Shown here: positions 1 through 6,076 of the stretch, piece after piece
Layout: each line of letters opens with the position of its first letter
How positions within the stretch are numbered: the stretch's first letter is position 1
From: Magnetovibrio sp.
GTDB taxonomy: Bacteria > Pseudomonadota > Alphaproteobacteria > Rhodospirillales > Magnetovibrionaceae
DNA length: 6,076 nt
Assembly: GCA_016764335.1 (NCBI GenBank)
Contig: JAESSB010000042.1
Span: 8,640 to 14,715 of the forward strand
Reading direction: 5' to 3'
The notes under the pieces: model-generated
What the model was told of the DNA's origin: nothing
The model's input: the letters and a program-made list of their open reading frames with translations, nothing else
Database searches by the model: none
Program-made: the position numbers and the translations under genes

Positions 1-444
<444 letters not shown>

Positions 445-470
445 TCGTTCTTAAGCGATCTTCTCAATAG

Positions 471-504
471 AAAAGGGCGGAGCCATATAGGGTTCCGCCC
501 TTTT
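471..504. terminator. Bidirectional intrinsic terminator between convergent genes
   Basis: The arms 471-484 (starting AAAAGGGCGG) and 491-504 (ending CCGCCCTTTT) form a 14-bp stem with one G-T wobble and a six-base loop ATATAG. The A-run on one side and T-run on the other give a GC-rich stem followed by four Ts in either direction. On the plus strand it lies 26 bases after the ilvC stop; on the minus strand it starts one base after the stop of the cysteine-repeat protein gene. The T-runs are short, so efficiency may be moderate. Confidence 0.75.
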
Positions 505-505
505 G

Positions 506-1387
506 TCATGGTGCTATTGGATCGGAAGGAGCCAGGGCCGTAGGTGGTGTTGCCGGTGGCAGGGTTTGCTGGGTGTTGCGGATTTCTTCTTCTAAATCGC
601 GAAAGGCTTTTGAAAACCGCACGCGGTTTGGGATCGATACTTTGGGGAGGGAAGCCTGCACGGGAGCCGCTTGCCGGAGCTGAGGTGCGGTTGCAATTGA
701 AGGCGATGTCACAGTCGTTTGGAGTTGCGGTGTAGATAACGTCACGGTGCCATCCCACACGATGTCTTGGCCGATCGCAAACAATTTGCACGGATGGTCT
801 TTGGGGCCGCCCGTTGCGTGACATTGTTGAAGAGCAAGGCCGGGGCCGTCAATGTCTTGGCAGGTGCCGGGGCGTTGACAAAAAGAACCGCTGGCGCGTT
901 GGCCATCGGTGGAAACGGCAAAGGCTAAAGGTTCGGTCAAGCTGCTATACGTTTGAAATTTTTGTTCAACGGCGACAGAAAGTGTTATCGGGCCAGAGCC
1001 GATGTCTGATTTCAAACTGATGCGCCCATACCAAACAACATCGCGGCCAATGGCGAAAAGTCTGCACGGGGCCTTGGGTGCAGACGCGGCGTTACATTGA
1101 TTCAGGGCAATTTGTGGACCGTTGATGTTCGGGCAGTTTCCCTGCACCTGACAAAAAGACCCACTGCTGGCCAGGCCATCGGTCGATACGGCAAAGGCAA
1201 GAGGGTCTTGTAACTGCAAATATTTTTGGTACTTTGCATTGACTGAAGGAGCAACGGTCAAGGTTCCTTGACCGTATTCGGTTTGGGCAAGGGCGGCCGT
1301 GAAGCCCATCGCAAAAATCGCGCAGACCACGATAATTGGTATTTTTTTCATCTGTATACGTTTCATGTTAGCCAGAATATTTTTCAC
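506..1387 (-). CDS. Secreted protein with two tandem four-cysteine repeats, function unknown
   Basis: I do not recognise a named gene. From the GTG at 1387 the product has 293 residues. It has a basic start, a hydrophobic segment (about residues 17-34) and an Ala-Leu-Ala cleavage site before Gln-Thr, so it is probably a Sec-exported periplasmic protein. Two copies of one module follow, at residues 42-125 and 135-217. Each has the order PLAFAVSTDG, GSFC, C, C, C, then LFAIG and D-[IV]-V-W; the eight cysteines are at 79, 85, 98, 108 and 170, 176, 189, 200. A tail rich in Pro, Thr and Ala ends the protein, with a short charged stretch (FRDLEEEIR) inside it. Start choice: GTG at 1387 lies one base after the upstream TAA and has AAGGA ten bases before it, suggesting translational coupling. 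ATGs at 1366 and 1351 also keep the signal peptide but lack a Shine-Dalgarno, and a longer ATG start at 1456 would overlap the upstream gene by 68 bases. The product is likely co-transcribed with the lipoprotein. The modules resemble short 'C..AL..C...PC.LFAIG..VVW' repeats that I recall from alphaproteobacterial hypothetical proteins; that is memory, not a search result. Confidence 0.82.
   Translation of the reverse strand: MKNILANMKRIQMKKIPIIVVCAIFAMGFTAALAQTEYGQGTLTVAPSVNAKYQKYLQLQDPLAFAVSTDGLASSGSFCQVQGNCPNINGPQIALNQCNAASAPKAPCRLFAIGRDVVWYGRISLKSDIGSGPITLSVAVEQKFQTYSSLTEPLAFAVSTDGQRASGSFCQRPGTCQDIDGPGLALQQCHATGGPKDHPCKLFAIGQDIVWDGTVTLSTPQLQTTVTSPSIATAPQLRQAAPVQASLPKVSIPNRVRFSKAFRDLEEEIRNTQQTLPPATPPTALAPSDPIAP
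737..1264 (-). repeat. Internal tandem duplication (two ~83-residue cysteine modules)
   Basis: The minus-strand segments 1264-1013 and 985-737 encode the two modules of the cysteine-repeat protein. At protein level they share PLAFAVSTDG and GSFCQ exactly, and LFAIG followed by D-[IV]-V-W; equivalent cysteines are 91-92 residues apart. The DNA is clearly diverged, so this is an old domain duplication rather than a recent nucleotide repeat. Confidence 0.85.
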
Positions 1388-1388
1388 G

Positions 1389-2825
1389 TTATCCAGTTCC
1401 TTGGACGGCGAGCAACAAGTGTTCAATTTTGCTGATCTCATTATTGGTTTGTACACCCAAGGCTTTTAGCTCCTTCAGGTCGGCGAGCGCCTTAACGGCT
1501 TGGCCATAATCACCGGTCTGTAAATAGGCATGAGCGGCTTTGCTAATGTAATCTGAAGCCGCTTGCAGGTCTTCAGTATTATAAAATGTTACGCCCATAT
1601 TATAGAGGGCATAGCCGTTGGAAGGTTCAAGATCGACCGCCATTTGATAGGCGGCAAGAGCCCGATCATTATGCCCGCGCAGGGAATTTAAGAAGCCCAA
1701 ACCGTTTAAGTATTTGGTGCTTGTGGGCTTAAGGGTGATCGCTTTCAAGATAGATGCGTCGGCACCGCTTAGATTGTTGAGCTGAATCTGAATACGGCCT
1801 TTTAAAAAATGCATTGCGTCGTCATTGGCATTTAAGGCAAGGCTGGTGTTTACATATTTGGCGGCATTGAAGTAATCCCCATTTTTAACCAAATGGTTTG
1901 CGTAAAGGCCATTGGCGAATGCATCGTTCGGCGCTGTTTCGATTAAGGCGTTGTAGATGCGTTTCAAATCATGTCCGTGAAACATTTCATCCGTAATGGC
2001 TTTTATTATAGCGTCTTTTTGTTCGCCTTGAGGTTTGTATGTTAGTCCTCGTAAAAAATCTTCAATAGACTGACGCGATGTTTGGTTCGCACGATTTGCC
2101 ATTTTTAACGGCGCCATGGGATCGTCTAAAATGGCGATGCGATTATCGGGAATGGTGTGAACCAGGCGGCGCGCAAGATCATCAACGACGCGAAACGTCT
2201 GTTCTTCATCAACGTTCATGGCTGCATCCAAAATCCCGGTCGCAAGGCCAATCGGGGAAAGCGGGAATGAACCGCCATGGGATTCAGCCAAGTGATTGCC
2301 TTCCCACAAGGGTTCCCCTGTTGATGCGCGGATCATGCGCATTTGTGCCCCAACAGAGACCTTGGAATAAACGCCAATGTATTGAGACCCAAACGCACTG
2401 ACATTGCCGATGATTAAAGCGTCGCAGTCGAGTTTCTTGCCAATCAAGGCATAGTTTTGGCGTTGGGATTTCGGGATGTTTTCAAGGACAAAGTCGATAC
2501 GTGGGAGCTCAACGTCTTTTTTGCCTTGAGGGGCTAGATGGGCATACAAGGCCTTGCGCACCACCTCGACATTATCAAGGGTGATTTTGGTTGATGACGT
2601 GCCATTCTTGACGCTGTGGGTAAAGGGTAATATGGCGACACAATTGGGCGGCTCATTGGTGTATGAGTCATAAACATGGTAACTTACTTCGCCAAATGGG
2701 TTTGACGCGCTATCTTTTGGGTCCCCGTTTTTTGTATCCAAATAAGACGGCCCAATGCAGCCGCTTACGGCCAGCGCGGTTGCGCTAAGGATCACAAGAT
2801 TTGATAATTTAAACCATCGAAACAT
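1389..2825 (-). CDS. Outer-membrane lipoprotein, GNA1162/DUF799-like domain plus TPR repeats
   Basis: This 478-residue protein begins with a lipoprotein signal: a basic start, a hydrophobic stretch at residues 8-20 and lipobox V-S-G-C with Cys23 as the lipidated residue. There is no Asp at the following position, so outer-membrane sorting is expected. Residues about 58-225 read like the GNA1162/DUF799 type of lipoprotein, related in fold to TolB-N/CsgG-like domains. The supporting segments are CVAILPFTHS, a helix with VRKALYAHL, CDALIIGNVSAFGSQY, a beta stretch VSVGAQMRMI, then STGEPLWEG, a Gly/Ser/Pro-rich loop and a helix with ARRLV. Residues about 300-455 are helical pairs of TPR type, clearest at ALAAYQMAVDLEPSNGYALYNMGVTF written as two adjoining pieces (residues 389-399 and 400-415). 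Such proteins usually act in envelope complex assembly or surface export; the partner is not known here. The ATG at 2823-2825 has only a weak GAAAG six bases upstream. The TAA at 1389-1391 is followed after one base by the GTG of the cysteine-repeat gene, so the two form an operon. The lipoprotein and TPR calls are firm; the family assignment is tentative. Confidence 0.88.
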   Translation of the reverse strand: MFRWFKLSNLVILSATALAVSGCIGPSYLDTKNGDPKDSASNPFGEVSYHVYDSYTNEPPNCVAILPFTHSVKNGTSSTKITLDNVEVVRKALYAHLAPQGKKDVELPRIDFVLENIPKSQRQNYALIGKKLDCDALIIGNVSAFGSQYIGVYSKVSVGAQMRMIRASTGEPLWEGNHLAESHGGSFPLSPIGLATGILDAAMNVDEEQTFRVVDDLARRLVHTIPDNRIAILDDPMAPLKMANRANQTSRQSIEDFLRGLTYKPQGEQKDAIIKAITDEMFHGHDLKRIYNALIETAPNDAFANGLYANHLVKNGDYFNAAKYVNTSLALNANDDAMHFLKGRIQIQLNNLSGADASILKAITLKPTSTKYLNGLGFLNSLRGHNDRALAAYQMAVDLEPSNGYALYNMGVTFYNTEDLQAASDYISKAAHAYLQTGDYGQAVKALADLKELKALGVQTNNEISKIEHLLLAVQGTG

Positions 2826-2974
2826 GGATGACTTTCAGAAAATTTGGATAAGCTCCCTTTTAGGACCGAATAGTATATAGATTTTATCCTGAATGGAATA
2901 TGAAGCATGTCGTTATGTCTATCGATGCGCTATTCATTAATGCGTAGGGTGTAATATTTTTTTGGAGGTACGGG
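2826..2974. promoter_or_regulatory. Divergent intergenic region with an imperfect palindrome
   Basis: This AT-rich gap separates the outward-reading lipoprotein and SpdH-like genes and must hold at least one promoter for each. On the minus strand AGTATA at 2872-2877 reads as TATACT, a one-mismatch -10, with no convincing -35 partner. For the plus strand no good -35/-10 pair is visible. An imperfect inverted repeat, CTAttCATTAATGcgTAG at 2930-2947, sits 16 bases upstream of the SpdH-like Shine-Dalgarno and could be an operator. This is inference from symmetry only. Confidence 0.4.
2964..2969 (+). promoter_or_regulatory. Strong Shine-Dalgarno fixing a GTG start
   Basis: GGAGGT lies five bases before the GTG at 2975. 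It is the best ribosome binding site in the window, and it selects this GTG as the start of the SpdH-like gene. The GTG start is also needed to keep the twin-arginine signal at the N-terminus. Confidence 0.85.
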
Positions 2975-4915
2975 GTGACAAAAAGCAGCATTACACGGCG
3001 GGATTTTCTGAACGGCACTTTGATTGGCACAGGGGCCATGTTGATGGGGGGCGATTTAATCAAGATGGCCCACGCGGCTGAAGTCGAAGGTGCTGTACGA
3101 CCTGCGGGTGCGCCTTATTATCCACCCCGTTGGAACGGCATGCGGGGCAGCCACGCGGGGTCTTTTGAACGGGCCCACGAATTGGCTCGTGAAGGTCGTG
3201 AAGATTGGCGTGGCGTCGCCGAAACTGGCGAAGAATATGACTTGGTGGTGGTTGGCGGCGGCGCAAGTGGTCTTGCCGCTGCATATTTCTTCCAACAAGC
3301 CAAAGAGGGCGCCAAGGTTTTGATCTTAGATAACCATGACGATTTTGGGGGGCATGCCAAACGCAATCAATTTGAAAGCGGCGGCAAGATGCGCATGACT
3401 TATGGCGGGTCGCAAGGCCTTGACAATCTTTCCAATTGGCCCGAAGAAATGTGGACCTTGATGGAAGAGTTAGGCATCGACTTGGACCGCTTTGAAACCA
3501 AAACCTATGATCACAGCTGGTATGGACGTCATGGATTGAACGGGGGCGTTTATTTGGATGCGAAAACCTGGGGGCGTGATTATATGATCCCCGCCGATCT
3601 GGGGGGAATGAGTCCGGTCATGCCGGGGTTGGGTAAAGGCGAACAAGACATTGCCGCCGTATTCGCCGCAACACCATTGCCGGACGAAGCGAAAAAAGAA
3701 CTGATTATGCTGTACACCGAAAAAGGTGCTTCTCGCGTCATTCGGAACTTTGATGAAACAGATATAGACTCCGATAACTTCCCATACGATAAATTCCTGC
3801 GTGAATATTGGAACGTTAGTCATCCGGCGACCTTCCAGTTTTTGCGTAAGCTGCCGACCGATGAAAACGGCGTTGGCGCGGAAGTGCTTTCGGTCAGCGA
3901 AGCCATAGAGGGGGAAATGCCAGGGTGCGTTAATTTGGGTAAAAAATATGGTATGATCACAGATCAAGATCCTTCTGATCCTGGCTATGTGCATCATTTT
4001 CCCGATGGAAATGCAGGTTTTTGCCGTGCCATCGTGCATGCGATGATTCCCAAAATTGCCCCAGATGCTGGCGAAATTGAATCGGCGGAAGACCTGGTTA
4101 TGGCCGATTTCGATTACGGCGCGCTGGATGATCCTGAAAGCAATACCCGCATCCGCCTGAGTTCGACGGCGATTGAGGTCAAGCATGAAGGCCCGGTGGA
4201 CAGCGCCGAAAAAGTCGCCGTGACCTATATCTTTGACGGTACACCGCGCCGCGTTAGGGCCTCTAACGTGATTATGGCGTGCTGGAATATGATCATTCCC
4301 CACGTGTGCCGTGATTTGCCAGAGCCGCAAAAAGAAGCCTTGGCCTTGAATGTCAAAATCCCGTACATTTTTGCCAATGTGATGGTGAAAAACTGGCAGG
4401 CTATTAAGGCATCGGGCATCGGTGCAACGTACTGCCCGACCGCCTATTTTCATCTGATGCAGTGCGAGTACCCGGTCAATATGGGCGGATACGAAGCCAC
4501 CGAAGATGCGGATGAACCGATGCCCATCACCTTAATTCGTGTGCCGGTTCCAGACGAACTGGGCATGGTGCCGCGTGACCAATTTAGGGAAGGCCGTGGT
4601 GAAATCCTAGCAACCACGCTTGAAGATTTTGAAATCGCCGTCAAAGAGCAACTCAACGGCATGTATGGAGCAAACGGATTTGATGCCGATCGCGATATTG
4701 AAGCGATCACCATTAACCGTTGGCCGCATGGCTATAGTTACACCTATTTCAACTTGTTTGATAAAGGTCAGACCCTTGAAGATGGACCTCACATTCTGGC
4801 TCGCCAGAAATTTGGACGCATTGCGATCGCCAATTCAGACGCGGGCGCGAATTCATGGCTGGATGTCGGCGTGGTACAGGGCTTGCGTGCGGTGCGCGAA
4901 TTGACGGGTGGATAA
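2975..4915 (+). CDS. Tat-exported FAD-dependent oxidoreductase, spermidine dehydrogenase (SpdH)-like
   Basis: The 646-residue product starts with a twin-arginine signal, TRRDFL at residues 7-12, a hydrophobic stretch, and a likely cleavage site after Ala-His-Ala at 32-34, so it should be exported folded to the periplasm with its flavin. After a PYYPPRWNGMRGSHAGSF-type linker (residues 47-64) comes a Rossmann dinucleotide site: GGGASG at 94-99, with Asp119 ending the second strand and GGHAKRNQF at 125-133. The C-terminus carries RWPHGY (582-587) and the closing FAD-contact segment GRIAIANSDAGA (614-625). These features match the family of Pseudomonas aeruginosa SpdH (about 620 residues), which oxidises spermidine at its secondary amine. 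Many relatives have no tested substrate, so spermidine is inference. A possible role is use of periplasmic polyamines as nitrogen or carbon source with electrons passed to the respiratory chain. The gene appears monocistronic: it has its own 5' region and leuA has its own promoter just after the stop. It is an unexpected neighbour for branched-chain amino acid genes. Confidence 0.93.
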   Translation: MTKSSITRRDFLNGTLIGTGAMLMGGDLIKMAHAAEVEGAVRPAGAPYYPPRWNGMRGSHAGSFERAHELAREGREDWRGVAETGEEYDLVVVGGGASGLAAAYFFQQAKEGAKVLILDNHDDFGGHAKRNQFESGGKMRMTYGGSQGLDNLSNWPEEMWTLMEELGIDLDRFETKTYDHSWYGRHGLNGGVYLDAKTWGRDYMIPADLGGMSPVMPGLGKGEQDIAAVFAATPLPDEAKKELIMLYTEKGASRVIRNFDETDIDSDNFPYDKFLREYWNVSHPATFQFLRKLPTDENGVGAEVLSVSEAIEGEMPGCVNLGKKYGMITDQDPSDPGYVHHFPDGNAGFCRAIVHAMIPKIAPDAGEIESAEDLVMADFDYGALDDPESNTRIRLSSTAIEVKHEGPVDSAEKVAVTYIFDGTPRRVRASNVIMACWNMIIPHVCRDLPEPQKEALALNVKIPYIFANVMVKNWQAIKASGIGATYCPTAYFHLMQCEYPVNMGGYEATEDADEPMPITLIRVPVPDELGMVPRDQFREGRGEILATTLEDFEIAVKEQLNGMYGANGFDADRDIEAITINRWPHGYSYTYFNLFDKGQTLEDGPHILARQKFGRIAIANSDAGANSWLDVGVVQGLRAVRELTGG

Positions 4916-4921
4916 AAGTAG

Positions 4922-4951
4922 TTGACAGCGGGGTGTATCACGGGGTCTAAT
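4922..4951 (+). promoter_or_regulatory. Predicted sigma70-type promoter for the leuA leader
   Basis: TTGACA at 4922-4927 is an exact -35 consensus. After 18 bases TCTAAT at 4946-4951 matches the -10 consensus at five of six positions. It begins seven bases after the SpdH-like stop codon. Transcription would start near 4958, giving leuA a leader of about 286 bases. This is the clearest promoter in the window. Confidence 0.65.
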
Positions 4952-4957
4952 ATTGCC

Positions 4958-4978
4958 GTTCAGTTCTCAATGCTGAAC
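4958..4978 (+). other. Small hairpin at the start of the leuA transcript or end of the SpdH-like transcript
   Basis: GTTCAG (4958-4963) and CTGAAC (4973-4978) form a six-bp stem with a nine-base loop, followed by TTTATC. It could be a weak terminator for the SpdH-like gene, or a 5'-end stem loop of the leuA mRNA given the predicted start near 4958. The stem is AT-rich and the T-run is short, so the terminator reading is weak. Confidence 0.3.
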
Positions 4979-5001
4979 TTTATCAGAAAAAGGCGTGATC
5001 T

Positions 5002-5148
5002 ATGTCGGCATTGGCCGCAAAGTTTAAAGAATGTGACAGCACCTGTGTTCAGGCGTTGACCTTTCTGCTTGCTTTGGCGTCCACCTTTCTGATCCGTCCT
5101 TTGCTGACCATGCCAAATGGCGGGACCCTCCTTCTTAGGTACCCTTAA
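5002..5148 (+). CDS. Leucine-rich 48-codon small ORF, candidate leuA leader peptide
   Basis: This short frame lies between the leuA promoter and leuA. ATG at 5002 is preceded by AAGG at 4990-4993 with an eight-base spacer, a usable ribosome binding site. The peptide starts MSALAAKFKE and ends GGTLLLRYP. Eleven of 48 residues are Leu, and residues 43-45 are three consecutive Leu codons (CTC CTT CTT, 5128-5136) three codons before TAA at 5146-5148. This is the arrangement expected of a leader peptide whose translation senses charged leucyl-tRNA, as in leu attenuators of other Proteobacteria. The frame ends 95 bases before leuA. Residues 18-35 are also hydrophobic enough for a membrane segment, so a small membrane protein is the main alternative. 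A length of 48 residues is long for a classical leader peptide. Placement supports the leader role; expression is not shown by sequence alone. Confidence 0.5.
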   Translation: MSALAAKFKECDSTCVQALTFLLALASTFLIRPLLTMPNGGTLLLRYP

Positions 5149-5227
5149 GCACCTACGGCGAAATTGACCGATGGTACTTGAGGGACAAAAAAATCGCAGC
5201 GCAACCGCGCGACCCTAAGCCCATACC
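5132..5227 (+). promoter_or_regulatory. Candidate leuA leader switch with mutually exclusive RNA stems
   Basis: Bases 5173-5184 (GGTACTTGAGGG) can pair with two partners. Upstream, 5132-5143 (TTCTTAGGTACC), which includes the last Leu codons, gives twelve continuous pairs, four of them G-U. Downstream, 5213-5219 plus 5224-5227 (CCCTAAG and TACC) gives about eleven pairs with bulges and encloses the hairpin at 5194-5212. The downstream arm ends just before the leuA Shine-Dalgarno AAGGA at 5231-5235. A third short pairing, 5151-5158 with 5168-5175, competes with both. A ribosome stalled on the Leu codons would cover the upstream partner. No U-run follows any of these stems on the sense strand, so the outcome may be ribosome access or Rho action. 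Pairing was done by eye without energy calculation. Confidence 0.35.
5187..5212 (-). terminator. Minus-strand intrinsic-terminator-like hairpin inside the leuA leader
   Basis: Read on the minus strand, TCGCGCG-GTTG-CGCTGCGA forms a seven-bp GC-rich stem with one bulged T, followed at once by seven Ts (A-run at 5187-5193 on the plus strand). This has the full form of an intrinsic terminator, but no minus-strand gene ends here. On the plus strand the same bases give a stable hairpin preceded by an A-run, which may be part of the leuA leader fold. Confidence 0.4.
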
Positions 5228-5243
5228 TTGAAGGATAAGACCC

Positions 5244-6076
5244 ATGACCCCTATTGATAACAACCGCGTCATCATTTTTGACACCACCTTGCGCGACGGC
5301 GAACAATCGCCGGGAGCATCCATGAACCTGGAAGAAAAGGTGCGCATTGCCACAACCTTGGAAAACATGGGTGTGGATGTGATCGAAGCTGGCTTTCCCA
5401 TCGCCTCAGTCGGGGATTTTGAAGCTGTGCAGGCCATCGCCAAGGTCGTCAAAAACTCAACCGTGTGCGGCTTGGCCCGTGCCACGAAGGGCGATATTGA
5501 ACGTTGTGCCGAAGCCATTAAGCCGGCCGAGCGCAAACGCATCCATACCTTTATTTCCACCAGTCCCCTGCACATGAAATATAAATTGCAGATGGATCCA
5601 GAAAAAGTCTTTGATAAAGTTAAAGAAAGCGTCGCCTTCGCGCGCAATTTTACCGACGATGTGGAATGGTCGGCGGAAGACGGATCACGGACTGAACGTG
5701 ATTTCTTGGCGCGTTGCGTCGAAGCCGCGATTACGTCAGGGGCGACAACCATTAATATCCCCGACACGGTGGGGTATGCCATACCGCATGAGTTCGCGGA
5801 CTTGATTAAATTCCTGTTCAACACTGTGCCGAACATCGACAAAGCGATTATTTCAGTGCATTGCCACAATGATTTGGGCTTGGCTGTCGCCAATTCGTTG
5901 GCTGCCATTGATGTGGGGGCGCGTCAGGTGGAATGCACCATCAATGGCTTAGGCGAACGGGCCGGCAACGCAGCGATGGAAGAAATCATCATGGCTTTGC
6001 GCACCCGCGCCGACTTGATGCCCTATCATCATGGTGTGAAAACGGAACACATTATGAAGGCTTCTCGGTTGGTGTC
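5244..6076 (+). CDS. leuA: 2-isopropylmalate synthase, N-terminal part (3' end outside window)
   Basis: The first 277 complete codons encode the catalytic TIM-barrel of the enzyme that condenses acetyl-CoA with 2-oxoisovalerate, the committed step of leucine synthesis in the cytoplasm. The start [13 protein letters not shown] (residues 12-24) holds the catalytic Arg17 and metal-binding Asp18. HCHND at 206-210 supplies the two metal-ligand histidines, and GERAGNA at 237-243 supplies Asn242 and the acetyl-CoA-binding signature. ATG at 5244 has AAGGA at 5231-5235 with an eight-base spacer, and the family signature starts at the expected distance. The C-terminal leucine-binding regulatory domain is beyond the window, so feedback inhibition cannot be judged. 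Homocitrate synthase and citramalate synthase are related, but the N-terminal pattern and the ilvC neighbourhood favour LeuA. Expression is probably controlled by the leader described at 4922-5243. Confidence 0.96.
   Translation, partial: MTPIDNNRVIIFDTTLRDGEQSPGASMNLEEKVRIATTLENMGVDVIEAGFPIASVGDFEAVQAIAKVVKNSTVCGLARATKGDIERCAEAIKPAERKRIHTFISTSPLHMKYKLQMDPEKVFDKVKESVAFARNFTDDVEWSAEDGSRTERDFLARCVEAAITSGATTINIPDTVGYAIPHEFADLIKFLFNTVPNIDKAIISVHCHNDLGLAVANSLAAIDVGARQVECTINGLGERAGNAAMEEIIMALRTRADLMPYHHGVKTEHIMKASRLV

Noticed and set aside
2952..2957. TAATAT as a -10 element for the SpdH-like gene
   Set aside because: Transcription would start at or inside the Shine-Dalgarno at 2964-2969, and no -35 lies at the right distance.
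3470..4453. A 327-codon open frame on the minus strand inside the SpdH-like gene
   Set aside because: It is fully antisense to a gene with clear family motifs and a strong start signal, shows no recognisable domain, and its composition is what the complement of that coding sequence would give.
4922..5243. A classical metabolite riboswitch or T-box upstream of leuA
   Set aside because: No T-box or known riboswitch core was recognised, and T-boxes are not typical of Alphaproteobacteria. The Leu-rich ORF gives a simpler explanation.
5153..5908. A 251-codon minus-strand open frame covering the start of leuA
   Set aside because: It is antisense to the conserved leuA catalytic region; the Ser/Met-rich translation has no family features and is a coding shadow.

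Overview
The window looks like an alphaproteobacterial chromosome, most likely Rhodospirillales-like. This rests on overall protein character, roughly even GC and the ilvC/leuA neighbourhood; it is inference, because no rRNA or other strong phylogenetic marker is present. No mobile element, tRNA, rRNA or CRISPR array is visible.

Layout. (1) Positions 1-444 (+) hold the 3' end of ilvC, ketol-acid reductoisomerase. (2) A 14-bp-stem hairpin at 471-504 lies between the convergent ends of ilvC and the next gene and can serve as terminator for both strands. (3) On the minus strand, 2825 down to 506, is a two-gene envelope operon. A lipoprotein with a GNA1162/DUF799-like N-terminal domain and C-terminal TPR repeats comes first. 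One base after its stop follows a small secreted protein made of two tandem copies of a four-cysteine module. (4) Positions 2826-2974 are a divergent intergenic region. (5) Positions 2975-4915 (+) encode a Tat-exported FAD oxidoreductase of the spermidine dehydrogenase (SpdH) type, with a GTG start and a strong Shine-Dalgarno. (6) Positions 4916-5243 are a long leader with a near-consensus sigma70-type promoter, a leucine-rich 48-codon small ORF ending in three consecutive Leu codons, and alternative RNA pairings. It precedes (7) leuA (2-isopropylmalate synthase), which starts at 5244 and runs off the right edge.

How it fits together. ilvC and leuA at the two ends belong to branched-chain amino acid synthesis (valine/isoleucine and leucine). 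The three genes between them are envelope or periplasmic functions with no evident metabolic link. The operon (3) and the SpdH-like gene are divergently transcribed, and leuA has its own promoter just after the SpdH-like stop. The most interesting element is the leuA leader: a probable leucine-responsive leader peptide without an obvious sense-strand U-tract terminator, which suggests control by some route other than the classical E. coli-type attenuator. The least characterised genes are the lipoprotein and the cysteine-repeat protein.
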